Positions 1 to 7,017 are shown, numbered from the stretch's first letter. The stretch is 13,029 bases of DNA from Candidatus Woesebacteria bacterium (GCA_027327685.1 DAHVYL010000005.1:1-13029); one strand, 5' to 3'. A program made the numbers and translations. Notes: a model not told the origin generated them from the sequence alone.

Positions 1-79
1 ACATTATGCAAGCAACCAGTCAAACTAAATACCTTTTCAATCTTTCCAATTTTATGAAAGAATGTATCATTAAACTTGT

Positions 80-805
80 ATGGAGCAGATAGGTAAACAG
101 GAAATTTTTAATCCCTTTCCCGACAATATTTACTATCAGGATTTGCTTAGAGACTCCTTGGAATCCGCCAAAAGGACTATCTATGTACACCGCGGAATCA
201 AATATCCGCTACCCGCTTTTTCTTTTGAGCATTTATCCGAGGATAACCAGTTAGATATTGCTCAAAAATTGGCGTCCAACCTGAAAAACAACGGGTTGAA
301 GCTTATCTATGAAATAGGATACGGGACATCTCTTAGTCCTCTTGATTCCGCTCTTGCGGAAGCAGATTGTGCCGTGATGGGATTTGATCCCAACGGAAAA
401 TTCCCGGAAAAAATTCAGGCCGGAACGGAAGACTTGGTTTTCCCAAAAACCAAAACAAAATCTCTAACGGCTTTGTTTTCTCTTGACGCTTCAGAACTTG
501 TCAAAAAAGGTTTTCCAAAAGCCAGCCGGCTGCAGTGTATTTCCCCATACCCGACCATGGTTCGGGATATGATTTCCCTCGGCTCCAAATTATCCGACAG
601 GATTGATATTCTCCCCAACCCAAATATGGTAGATCCCAAAGAATTTGAGGACATAATAGAAAGTCTACCCCCGCATCTTAGCGGTAAAATTGCATACCTC
701 AATAAAGAAGAGTTGATCAAAGAAATCGGAACTTCAAAATCCTCATATGTTTTTCCCTCCAGTCAGGAAAAAGTCCCCCTGATCAGGGTAAATGCAAAAG
801 ATTGA
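80..805 (+). CDS. Conserved-looking hypothetical protein, possibly Rossmann/methyltransferase-like
   Basis: I do not recognise this 241-aa protein. It is soluble, with no signal peptide or membrane segment. Residues 72-104 read like a Rossmann strand-loop-helix-strand: hydrophobic LKLIYEIG, a small-residue loop (E78-I-G-Y-G82), a helix, then VMGFDP with an acidic residue at 103. Residues 150-160 (LQCISPYPT) sit about where a class I methyltransferase has its motif IV. This resemblance is weak and no catalytic motif is clear. The ATG at 80 is the first possible start, because an in-frame TAA lies at 71-73. There is no Shine-Dalgarno sequence. A possible -10 box, TATCAT (65-70), ends 9 nt before the ATG, so the mRNA leader would be almost nil. 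The stop is TGA. The gene stands alone, followed by a long inverted repeat. Confidence 0.75.
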   Translation: MEQIGKQEIFNPFPDNIYYQDLLRDSLESAKRTIYVHRGIKYPLPAFSFEHLSEDNQLDIAQKLASNLKNNGLKLIYEIGYGTSLSPLDSALAEADCAVMGFDPNGKFPEKIQAGTEDLVFPKTKTKSLTALFSLDASELVKKGFPKASRLQCISPYPTMVRDMISLGSKLSDRIDILPNPNMVDPKEFEDIIESLPPHLSGKIAYLNKEELIKEIGTSKSSYVFPSSQEKVPLIRVNAKD

Positions 806-811
806 GTCCCC

Positions 812-937
812 GTAGAAGAAATATTTCGGGCACGGGAGAACACAGATAAAATTCAAAAGGTATCCCAAGCAGGATAGGGGTTTTTGAAAAGTTATCTTAG
901 GTGTTCTCCCAGGTTGCGTTGTGCCCATTTGTGCTAC
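812..937. repeat. Long nested imperfect inverted repeat / structured element
   Basis: Five successive stems nest on one axis: GGGCAC 828-833 with GTGCCC 921-926; GGGAGAACAC 834-843 with GTGTTCTCCC 901-910; AGATAA 844-849 with TTATCT 892-897; TTCAAAA 852-858 with TTTTGAA 882-888; TATCC 861-865 with GGATA 872-876. The apical loop is CAAGCA. That gives 34 Watson-Crick pairs, with a 10-nt bulge at 911-920, a 3-nt bulge at 898-900 and small internal loops. AAAT/ATTT (819-822 and 927-930) and GTAG/CTAC (812-815 and 934-937) could extend the base. It lies between convergent genes. Neither strand has a T-tract after it, so it is not a typical intrinsic terminator. It could be a structured RNA, a 3' mRNA-stabilising element or a transposon-derived palindrome. 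I could not match it to SRP RNA, 6S RNA or tmRNA. Confidence 0.7.
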
Positions 938-957
938 TTAATGACTAACTAGTCAAA

Positions 958-1167
958 TTAAAACTTTTGCCGAACGTGTGCTTTGCAGCACCGGCCGGTG
1001 TGCATCTTAACAGGTGTGGGTGCATCCTGAATTTTTACGGGATACACCGTATTGGTGTTATAGTCCACCTGAATTTGCCATACACTTCCATCCAAATCGG
1101 TGAAAATGTCGCAAAGACGTCTATTCGACCAATCAACTTTCGGTCTTTCCTGACATTTGTCTGCCAT
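958..1167 (-). CDS. Small hypothetical protein with strong Shine-Dalgarno sequence
   Basis: This 69-aa protein is not recognised. What makes it credible is its start: on the minus strand GGGAGG (positions 1177-1172) lies 4 nt before the ATG, one of the best Shine-Dalgarno sequences in the window. A minus-strand promoter candidate, TTGAAA (1244-1239), 17 bp, TAATAT (1221-1216), precedes it. The middle of the protein (DGSVWQIQVDYNTNTVYPVKI) alternates hydrophobic and polar residues like two beta strands joined by a turn. The C-terminus is basic, with Cys-Cys and several His/Arg/Lys. There is no signal peptide or membrane helix. The gene is flanked by imperfect inverted repeats built around TAACTAGT (946-961 and 1178-1192). 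It may be a lineage-specific or recently acquired gene; its function is unknown. Confidence 0.6.
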   Translation of the reverse strand: MADKCQERPKVDWSNRRLCDIFTDLDGSVWQIQVDYNTNTVYPVKIQDAPTPVKMHTGRCCKAHVRQKF

Positions 1168-1238
1168 TTCGCCTCCCTTAATTAACTAGTTATTTGAATG
1201 TGCAACCTATAGTAGATATTACTACAAACTCCTTCCTT

Positions 1239-1267
1239 TTTCAATATGAAGCCGTTTAAGGTATAAT
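1239..1267 (+). promoter_or_regulatory. Promoter of tRNA-Trp
   Basis: TTTCAA (1239-1244), a 17-bp spacer and a perfect TATAAT (1262-1267) place the transcription start near 1274, about 4 nt before the mature tRNA 5' end. The same six bases read on the minus strand are TTGAAA, a good -35 for the small minus gene, so the two divergent promoters may share this hexamer. Confidence 0.75.
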
Positions 1268-1277
1268 GGGAGCGCTT

Positions 1278-1348
1278 AGGGGTGTCGTTCAGTGGCAGGA
1301 CACGGGTCTCCAAAACCTGTAACGGGAGTTCGATTCTCTCCACCCCTG
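1278..1348 (+). tRNA. tRNA-Trp (anticodon CCA)
   Basis: The cloverleaf folds fully. The acceptor stem is AGGGGTG (1278-1284) with CACCCCT (1341-1347) and discriminator G1348. The D stem is GTTC/GGAC with a 7-nt loop. The anticodon stem is CGGGT/ACCTG around loop CTCCAAA, with anticodon CCA at 1310-1312. The T arm is GGGAG-TTCGATT-CTCTC. The mature length is 71 nt. The 3' CCA is not encoded (CCC follows), so it must be added by the CCA-adding enzyme. CCA reads only UGG, in line with TGA being used as a stop here. No terminator is seen downstream. Confidence 0.95.
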
Positions 1349-1361
1349 CCCAAAAGGATCT

Positions 1362-1688
1362 CTACAACTCTCTTTCCGAAATAAGGGGGTAAATATCAAA
1401 GGCAACTTCTTCGTACGGGTGAACCTTTCGGATAGCCGATATGACTTCCTTTGCTTTTGATCTTTCACAGACACATTCGACTCTTTCTTCTTCGACTTCC
1501 TCAAATCTTTCTATTTCCCCAATGTGAGGATGTGCCCCTTTAAGTGGTTTATATCTACCTACTCCATCAACAGAATAACTGCAGTGACTATAATTCCCTA
1601 TTTTTCCTGCTCCAGAATCACCCATTGCCTGTCTAACAATATCTGCGTGAGACTTTGGAACAAAAACAACGATTTTAACCTGATCCAT
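1362..1688 (-). CDS. NIF3/YqfO-type CutA-like domain protein
   Basis: This 108-aa protein matches the stand-alone form of the CutA-like domain found inserted in NIF3/YqfO proteins. The hallmarks are VKIVVFVPKSHADIVRQAMGDSGAG near the N-terminus, then GNYSHCSY, GVGRYKPLKGA, EEERVECV, and HPYEEVAFDIYPL at the end. In the family these form a small alpha/beta ferredoxin-like fold that trimerises; the cellular role is not established. An upstream in-frame ATG at 1706 exists. I prefer 1688 because MDQVKIVVFVP fits the usual family start, and because TATTAT (minus strand, 1700-1695) ends exactly 6 nt before this ATG and overlaps the codons of the upstream one. There is no Shine-Dalgarno sequence. 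It is the last of three minus-strand genes. Confidence 0.85.
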   Translation of the reverse strand: MDQVKIVVFVPKSHADIVRQAMGDSGAGKIGNYSHCSYSVDGVGRYKPLKGAHPHIGEIERFEEVEEERVECVCERSKAKEVISAIRKVHPYEEVAFDIYPLISEREL

Positions 1689-1857
1689 ATTTCTATAATA
1701 ACTCATTTATTTTTGGTGCAACTAAAATTTTGCTCACAAGCAATTATATCTCCAAAATTTTGTTTATGGGAGTACATTTACTCTTTGCAAATAAATCATT
1801 CGCGCCGGATTGGTGGAGCAAGAACAACGCAGAAGATCGAAATGATATCGGGGTCTC

Positions 1858-2496
1858 TCAGATTTTCCTCATTCCAAGTTTTTTAGGCCAGGTTTCACCT
1901 TTCTTGGTAATTACAAACATCACTTTTTTATCAATAACATCCCTGCTCTTGATTCTATTCACATCCCACCATCTCTTTTCAAAATCTTTGATTCGAAACC
2001 TTCTATCCACTCCCGCAAAATCTGAATAAGAGTCGCAAATTCTTAAATAATCGGCTTTCTTGTCGACTTTGGTAATGACCGCATAGTGTCCGTTGTCTTC
2101 ATCCTCATCCTCATAGAAAACGCCCTGCCATTCCACCCCCACGGGGTAGCCGAATTTATTTACGGCCAGAGAAAGGTCGTTAATTGTGGACCCATGTTTC
2201 TTCCAAAAGACAACTTCTTTTTTACCTAAGATTTTGGTAGCACGGGCCAAGTCGCTGACATTAAGCCCCAAACGTTTGATTTTATTTTTTGCCCTTAGCG
2301 ATCTGACAACCGCGATTTGTGAGATATTTTTTCCCAAAAATGAAAACAGTTCCAAAATAACTGCCGGTCCGCAGTGGTAGCTTGAAATTTGTCTGACACG
2401 CCTCATTCCGGGAAAGGGTTTGCCGACAACCCTATCCTCAAGCTTAAGAAGCCTTTGAAGCAACTTCCTGGTTTTTACGTTCTTCTCAAGTTCCAT
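1858..2496 (-). CDS. C39-like papain-fold cysteine peptidase
   Basis: This 212-aa protein carries the pattern of the peptidase C39-like family. RQISSYHCGPAV supplies the oxyanion Gln36 and nucleophile Cys42, NGHYAVITKV supplies His137, and ICDSYSD supplies Asp155. C39 peptidases of ABC exporters cleave leader peptides at double-glycine sites. This copy has no transporter domain, signal peptide or membrane segment, so its substrate is unknown and a non-export role is as likely. The stretch EDEDED just before the catalytic His is unusual. Its promoter appears to be TGGACA (minus strand, 2534-2529), 17 bp, TAAAAT (2511-2506), with the ATG 9 nt further on and no Shine-Dalgarno sequence. Upstream on the same strand is the Ddl-type ligase. 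The two may be functionally linked, but only proximity supports that. Confidence 0.82.
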   Translation of the reverse strand: MELEKNVKTRKLLQRLLKLEDRVVGKPFPGMRRVRQISSYHCGPAVILELFSFLGKNISQIAVVRSLRAKNKIKRLGLNVSDLARATKILGKKEVVFWKKHGSTINDLSLAVNKFGYPVGVEWQGVFYEDEDEDNGHYAVITKVDKKADYLRICDSYSDFAGVDRRFRIKDFEKRWWDVNRIKSRDVIDKKVMFVITKKGETWPKKLGMRKI

Positions 2497-2505
2497 AATT
2501 GGTCT

Positions 2506-2534
2506 ATTTTACGACTCGAAAGGGGTTTTGTCCA
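2506..2534 (-). promoter_or_regulatory. Promoter of the C39-like peptidase gene
   Basis: On the minus strand: TGGACA, a 17-bp spacer, TAAAAT. Each hexamer differs from consensus at one base. The predicted start falls 2-3 nt before the ATG, giving an almost leaderless mRNA. Confidence 0.6.
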
Positions 2535-2540
2535 GGTGCA

Positions 2541-3617
2541 CTAGGAGAGATTTTTAGCGTATTTTGAAAGCAGGCTGGCAACGGCATCCGAAAAGCTGAC
2601 CCCGTGCATTGCCATCACCTCAGTCATGGGAAGCCCCATATCCGGCCCGAAAGCCGTATTCGGATTGCTATCCGTAAAATACGGCATGCCGGTTTCTTCA
2701 TCCACCCTGACGTCAAATTTTGCATAATCCTTGTGCTGCAATCCTCCGAAGGCCCTGACTGCCAGCTTGGTTACCTCATAGCGCAAGTCGTCTTCTACGG
2801 CAACATACTTATACGCTTTTAAATCATCATACGATTCAAAGCTTGTAAAATAATGCTTCCCGTCGGGCTTTGTTCTGAATACCTTTTGTCCCATAAAAAC
2901 ATGCCTTTTGGTCCCATCGTCAAAAACCACGACCGTTATTTCCGGACCGTCGATAAATTTCTCCACTATTACGGGAACGTGATAGGTGGAAATCAGGTTG
3001 TTTACCCGTAACTTTGCAGCCCGATAGGTTTCTTTGACCGCGTGATTATTTATCCCCACACTTCCCCCGCCCTCATTCAGCTTGACTATCAGAGGTAAAC
3101 CCAAGTCCTCATCAATGCCAGACCCTGCTCTTCTGACAAACTGAAAGGGCGGTGTGTGGACATCATAGGCCATGAGAAGTCTTTTGGTCAGGTTCCGATT
3201 GTTGCCGATAATCAAACCTTCCATTCCTGCTCCGGTATAGGGAATATTTGCAAGCTCAAGAGCGGCGGGTACTGATGGTTGAAGTTTATCCCTTCCCTTC
3301 AGAGTATCGACAAGGTTTACAACCAAATCCGGTTTGTCCACCAGTAGGTTTGTGTAGAAATATTGATCTCCCGGAAGAGTTCTTACCGGAATCCCCAATT
3401 TCCTGATTTCTTCAGAAACTTCAATGGCCCTTTCCTCAACCTCCACTTCCGCTTCATAGGCCGATTGCGTAGCAAAGTGCTCTCTTTGTACACTCGAGTA
3501 GGCCACCACCACCAGCCTAAATTTTCTAAGTGCTTCTTTATCGATATTGAGCTTAATTTTTTCCTTCGAAGATGTCCTCTTTATTTGTGCTTCGTCTTCG
3601 TTCTTGGCAGTGGGCAT
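2541..3617 (-). CDS. D-alanine--D-alanine ligase-like ATP-grasp enzyme
   Basis: This 358-aa protein is an ATP-grasp ligase most like the Ddl family, which joins two D-alanines for peptidoglycan precursors. Visible blocks are the substrate-domain end LELANIPYTGAG (120-131), the ATP-binding lysine and Gly-rich loop IVKLNEGGGSVGI (177-189), VEKFIDGPEITV (218-229), and the metal-binding region DYAKFDVRVDE (298-307) followed by TDSNPNTAFGPDMG (315-328). Classical Ddl has E-x-N with a following Pro-Gly (EVNTLPG-like) at that last site; here it is D316-S-N318-P-N320, so the amino-acid specificity may differ. The first ~33 residues are a charged extension. The start is supported by an extended -10 (TGCTAGTAT, minus strand, 3632-3624) ending 6 nt before the ATG. 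Ddl itself is the default reading, but another amino-acid or peptide ligase is possible. Confidence 0.8.
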   Translation of the reverse strand: MPTAKNEDEAQIKRTSSKEKIKLNIDKEALRKFRLVVVAYSSVQREHFATQSAYEAEVEVEERAIEVSEEIRKLGIPVRTLPGDQYFYTNLLVDKPDLVVNLVDTLKGRDKLQPSVPAALELANIPYTGAGMEGLIIGNNRNLTKRLLMAYDVHTPPFQFVRRAGSGIDEDLGLPLIVKLNEGGGSVGINNHAVKETYRAAKLRVNNLISTYHVPVIVEKFIDGPEITVVVFDDGTKRHVFMGQKVFRTKPDGKHYFTSFESYDDLKAYKYVAVEDDLRYEVTKLAVRAFGGLQHKDYAKFDVRVDEETGMPYFTDSNPNTAFGPDMGLPMTEVMAMHGVSFSDAVASLLSKYAKNLS

Positions 3618-3674
3618 AAATATATACTAGCAAATAGCAAAAGGAAAAAACAGGGAGAGGTGTATAATTTTGAT

Positions 3675-4310
3675 GTGAGAATCGGCACGCTGGTTATATT
3701 TAGCGGTGCCTCAGGCGCCGGAAAGGATTCCGTAATGGATGGGTTTTTGGCATGTCCCGCCGTCCAAAAACTCAATCTGAAAAAAATAGTTACCTCCACC
3801 GACCGGCCTCCCCGACCGGGTGAGTTAGACGGCGTCCAATATCATTTCGTAAGTAGTGCCAGGCTTCAGGAAATGGCAGAGGGCGGTGAACTTGCAGAAC
3901 CGATCACACAAACGGGAACTTCCAACAAGGCTACCCCGAAAAGCGAGATAGAAAGACTTTTGACGGGTGAAAATCTTGTTTGGCGGATTGATCCGTCCCG
4001 AGCGGCAGAAATTGCCTTGGGTGGCTTTTTCAAAAAACTTTTTCCGAATGAGGCTGAGACTCTTCAGAAACATACAATCATTCTTTTTGTAACAGCCCCC
4101 AAAGAAGTTATTCGAGAAAGAAGAAAAAGGCGGGATCTTGATAGATATAATCCCGCCGAGTATCAAGCCCGCGAAGACCAGGAAAAGCCATATCTTGAAA
4201 TACTCGGGAGAAAAGCCGTCCAGATAAAAAATCCCGACGGCAAACTCGAAAAAGCAGTTGAGGAGGCCGTGGCATCGGTTATTAATTTCAATGACAAAAT
4301 CGAAAACTAA
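3675..4310 (+). CDS. Guanylate kinase-like protein (divergent)
   Basis: This 211-aa protein resembles guanylate kinase (GMP + ATP to GDP + ADP). The P-loop is GASGAGKD (11-18), the GMP-binding region TSTDRPPRPGE with DGVQYHFVS follows at 40-60, and a basic lid-like ERRKRRD sits towards the C-terminus. Two features are off-consensus. The P-loop has Asp where Ser/Thr normally follows the lysine (GKDS, as in PhnN ribose 1,5-bisphosphokinases). The usual YYGT before the TPKSEIERLL helix reads SNKAT, so the GMP-contacting Tyr is missing. I place the start at GTG 3675, because TATAAT (3663-3668) ends 6 nt before it and the P-loop begins 10 residues later. A GTG at 3660 is in frame but lies upstream of that box. 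The last 20 nt overlap the next gene. Confidence 0.8.
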   Translation: MRIGTLVIFSGASGAGKDSVMDGFLACPAVQKLNLKKIVTSTDRPPRPGELDGVQYHFVSSARLQEMAEGGELAEPITQTGTSNKATPKSEIERLLTGENLVWRIDPSRAAEIALGGFFKKLFPNEAETLQKHTIILFVTAPKEVIRERRKRRDLDRYNPAEYQAREDQEKPYLEILGRKAVQIKNPDGKLEKAVEEAVASVINFNDKIEN

Positions 4311-4761
4311 AATAGTTCTGACAGGAGGCTGTTTTGATATCTTTCATTATGGACATCTTTATTTTCTTAAAAAAGCGGGGTCCCTGGGAAACTACCTGAT
4401 TGTTGCTATAGAATCGGATAAAAGGGTCAGGAAGCTGAAAGGTCCGGGCCGGCCCGTCCACTCCCAGAAACAGAGAAAGGAAATACTTGAATCGCTGAAT
4501 TTTGTCGACAAAGTAATTGTCTTGAAGGACAACATGTCAGATAAAGACTATCAAGAATTTGTTGCCCGAATCCGCCCGGATATAATTGCGGTCACTGAGG
4601 GAGACGCCTTTATCGAAAAGAAAAGATCCCATGCCGAAAAAGTCGGAGCAAAAGTGGTGGTAATCTCCAAAATCAAAAACTATTCCACTTCAGCTATTGC
4701 CAGGTCTTTATCTCCTCTTGAGGCAAACGGAGTTTTTTTGGAGTTACAAAAAGAAGAATAA
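4291..4761 (+). CDS. Cytidylyltransferase-family nucleotidyltransferase (RfaE-C / TagD-like)
   Basis: This 156-aa protein belongs to the HxGH nucleotidyltransferase superfamily. TGGCFDIFHYGH places the signature HYGH at 19-22, and YSTSAI (131-136) matches the C-terminal ISSTxI-type motif that binds the nucleotide. Length and fold fit single-domain enzymes such as heptose-1-phosphate adenylyltransferase (the C-terminal half of RfaE/HldE), glycerol-3-phosphate cytidylyltransferase or an FAD-synthetase-like enzyme; sequence alone does not separate these. The start ATG at 4291 lies inside the end of the guanylate kinase-like gene, so the two are probably coupled. A longer reading to 4258 lacks family support. 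The 3' end overlaps the convergent MFS gene by 68 nt. Confidence 0.82.
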   Translation: MTKSKTKIVLTGGCFDIFHYGHLYFLKKAGSLGNYLIVAIESDKRVRKLKGPGRPVHSQKQRKEILESLNFVDKVIVLKDNMSDKDYQEFVARIRPDIIAVTEGDAFIEKKRSHAEKVGAKVVVISKIKNYSTSAIARSLSPLEANGVFLELQKEE

Positions 4762-5932
4762 TTGCAACAATCGCCACCCCGGCTCCAAGGTAGCTAAATG
4801 TCAATCTTTCCCCAACTTTGGCGGTAATAACTCCTGCAATCGGCGGCCAAATTATATATGACGCGTTTACCATCGAGCTTGTCAGTCCGATCATATCTTT
4901 CTTCTCCCTACCCATTCTGGCAACAATGTCCGTATAAACCCCTTCCAAAAGCGGCCGGCAGACGGCAATGGCCGCAGAAGAAAGAAGAACCATCGCCAAT
5001 TGCCAAAGGATAGAGTCGTGGAAAGCCAGGCCCGTCAGGAAAAGTCCTGCCACAATTAAAAACTTTTCGGTTAAAATCTTTTTACCTTTATATATTCCCC
5101 ATTTGGCAATGATAAGACCAAGAAATATCGGAGGAAACTGATAAAGCGGTAAAAAGAGTCCACCCAGGGCATCCTTTGCTGCCAATTTTTCCGTCCAGAC
5201 GGCACCCGTAGTCCAATATGTTGAGTCTATAAATCCCAAAAGCAGGCTGATTATTATTACCGGCCAAATGGCCCGGCCGAGAGTCAGCCAGTGCCTGAAT
5301 TCATTCCACGGATTAACTTGGGATATATCTATTTGGGTCGGAGGGCTGTGTGTTTTTTTGGAAAAATTAAGAAGCAAAAAAGCAATTATCAAAAAGGATA
5401 AAAGGGCAACTTCCACAAACATATTGCCCTTAAGAAGTAAAAGTGTTGCCGCCAGGGGTCCCAAAAAATATGCGAGATTCAGAAAAACTCCGGTTATCCC
5501 CCAAGCGCCCGAACGCATATGGGGAGGAACTGTGCTACCCATAAATTGATAGTTGGCAAAAGAAACAAGTTCGTAATAAACGCCCCAAAGAACCATTGTG
5601 ACAAGGAAAATCGCAACGAAAGGTTTTTCTGCCGAGCCCAGAAGGAAAAACGAAGTCAGCGCCAGCATTAAAATCGCCCAAAAAACCAAATGTTTGACAC
5701 GGGTGTTTTTAAGCAAAGTCGGAAAAATCAAATCCGAAGCAAAACCCACAACCGACTGAAAACTGATAATTAAACCCATATAAATAGGATTATTGAGAGA
5801 ATTCTGGATCTGATTGGGAGCCCAAAAAGCAATTATTCCGTCGGCAATCCTCAAAAAGAAAAGAGTCAGAGAGAATAAAAGAATTTTGCTCCAGGCAGGG
5901 TCCTCTTTAAAAAAACTGAAATATTGCTTCAC
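4694..5932 (-). CDS. MFS transporter
   Basis: This 412-aa protein is an integral membrane protein with about 12 hydrophobic segments in two halves, separated by a hydrophilic loop near residues 194-213 (KKTHSPPTQIDISQVNPWNEF). That is the layout of the major facilitator superfamily. A loop of the FSKK/MGREKK type with helix-end basic residues fits inner-membrane topology. The substrate cannot be read from the sequence; drug or sugar efflux are the usual members of this type. The start codon is GTG (5932). Minus-strand TTGATA (5967-5962), 17 bp, CATCAT (5944-5939) ends 6 nt before it, again with no leader and no Shine-Dalgarno sequence. It lies 37 nt after gmd on the same strand, so co-transcription is also possible. 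Confidence 0.85.
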   Translation of the reverse strand: MKQYFSFFKEDPAWSKILLFSLTLFFLRIADGIIAFWAPNQIQNSLNNPIYMGLIISFQSVVGFASDLIFPTLLKNTRVKHLVFWAILMLALTSFFLLGSAEKPFVAIFLVTMVLWGVYYELVSFANYQFMGSTVPPHMRSGAWGITGVFLNLAYFLGPLAATLLLLKGNMFVEVALLSFLIIAFLLLNFSKKTHSPPTQIDISQVNPWNEFRHWLTLGRAIWPVIIISLLLGFIDSTYWTTGAVWTEKLAAKDALGGLFLPLYQFPPIFLGLIIAKWGIYKGKKILTEKFLIVAGLFLTGLAFHDSILWQLAMVLLSSAAIAVCRPLLEGVYTDIVARMGREKKDMIGLTSSMVNASYIIWPPIAGVITAKVGERLTFSYLGAGVAIVAIILLFVTPKKLRLPQEEIKTWQ

Positions 5933-5969
5933 AAACTAATGATGCGGGGTTTTTGACAAAATATCAACT

Positions 5970-6977
5970 TTATTTTAACCTGGCAATTTGGGCACTGACC
6001 ATCAGACGAACCAACTCTTTAAAGGAGGTTTTTGGAGTCCAACCCAAAACTTTCTTTGCCTTTGAAGGATTTGCAACCAGAGGTCCCGTTTCCGTCGGAC
6101 GGATAAATCTGTCGTCAATCACCACATGATCTTTCCAATCAAGACCCAAGGATCCATACGACTCTTCACATAACTCCTGAATTGTGTGGGTTTCCCCCGT
6201 CCCAATTACAAAATCGTCCGGTTTATCCTGCTGGAGCATCAGCCACATGGCTTCAACATAGTCTCCGGCAAATCCCCAGTCGCGTTTTGCCTGAAGATTC
6301 CCAAGAGCTACTTTTCCTCCTTTGACTATCGGTTCGCCTTCTTCATTAAGATGCTCCGAATTTTTTATCCCGAGTTTTGCGCAGGCGGCCGCATAGGTTA
6401 CTTTTTGCGTGACAAAGCCGAGATGTCTTCGAGGAGATTCGTGATTGAAAAGAATTCCATTTGCCGCAAACATGTTGTAACTCTCCCTGTAAATTTTGGT
6501 TATCGCGTGGGCATAAAGTTTTGAAGCCGCATACGGGTTTGCCGGATTGAAAGGAGTTTCCTCATTTTGAGGAATTTCCCTGACCCAGCCAAACATTTCA
6601 CTGCTGCTGGCCTGATAAAATCTGGATTTGGGAACAACATCAAGAGTTGCGTCAAGTACCCTATGGGCCCCTATTGCCGTGATTTCGGCCGTATGAATCG
6701 GCTGCCTGAAACTTTCTGCAGGGTGGCTCTGGGAAGCAAGATTATAGATTTCATCCGGTTTCACTTTTTGCAGTGCCTCACGGATTGAAATCGGATCCAG
6801 TAAATCCGCCTGAATCAGATTCAGATCTTCCTGAACATGGGAAATATTGGGATAGGCCATGTTGCTGGTTTTTCTGACAATTCCGGAGACAGCATATCCC
6901 TTTTTAAGAAGAAGTTCGGCCAGGTACGATCCGTCCTGACCCGTGATTCCTGTTATCAGCGCCGTCTTTTTAGACAT
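5970..6977 (-). CDS. gmd: GDP-mannose 4,6-dehydratase
   Basis: This 335-aa enzyme converts GDP-D-mannose to GDP-4-keto-6-deoxymannose, the precursor of GDP-fucose, GDP-rhamnose and related sugars of surface glycans. It is an extended short-chain dehydrogenase. TGITGQDGSYLAE (9-21) binds NADP. ASSSEMFG (123-130) supplies Ser125 and Glu127, and YAASK supplies Tyr149 and Lys153; all are at a constant offset of 7 from the E. coli Gmd catalytic set (T132, E134, Y156, K160). FNHESPRR and NLQAKRDWGFAGDYVEAMW are further Gmd signatures. I chose ATG 6977 because MSKKTALITG matches the family start and because an extended -10 (TGTTATTAT, minus strand, 6994-6986) overlaps the upstream ATG at 6995. No GDP-fucose synthase (fcl) is adjacent, so the end product is open. 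Confidence 0.95.
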   Translation of the reverse strand: MSKKTALITGITGQDGSYLAELLLKKGYAVSGIVRKTSNMAYPNISHVQEDLNLIQADLLDPISIREALQKVKPDEIYNLASQSHPAESFRQPIHTAEITAIGAHRVLDATLDVVPKSRFYQASSSEMFGWVREIPQNEETPFNPANPYAASKLYAHAITKIYRESYNMFAANGILFNHESPRRHLGFVTQKVTYAAACAKLGIKNSEHLNEEGEPIVKGGKVALGNLQAKRDWGFAGDYVEAMWLMLQQDKPDDFVIGTGETHTIQELCEESYGSLGLDWKDHVVIDDRFIRPTETGPLVANPSKAKKVLGWTPKTSFKELVRLMVSAQIARLK

Positions 6978-7005
6978 TTCAACAAATAATAACATATGTT
7001 AAAAT
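6977..7005 (+). promoter_or_regulatory. rpsU promoter, interleaved with divergent gmd promoter
   Basis: For rpsU: TTTCAA (6977-6982), 17 bp, extended -10 TGTTAAAAT (6997-7005), with transcription start near 7012. On the minus strand an extended -10 TGTTATTAT (6994-6986) serves gmd. The two -10 regions abut at the palindrome AACATATGTT (6991-7000), so both promoters are unlikely to be occupied at once. Confidence 0.6.
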
Positions 7006-7017
7006 TACAAGCTAGTA

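Noticed and set aside
812..937. SRP (4.5S) RNA, because of the long hairpin and an AAGCAGG near the loop
   Set aside because: The conserved GGAA-type loop and GGAAGCAGCC internal-loop signature of SRP RNA are missing on both strands.
1730..2029. Plus-strand ORF opposite the C39-like peptidase gene
   Set aside because: Most of it is antisense to a gene with clear catalytic motifs. The part outside (1730-1857) has no ribosome site or family likeness.
3363..3674. Long 5' extension of the guanylate kinase-like reading frame
   Set aside because: It lies antisense to the Ddl-like gene, and the P-loop expected near the N-terminus would fall at residue 115. A TATAAT and GTG start at 3675 explain the gene.
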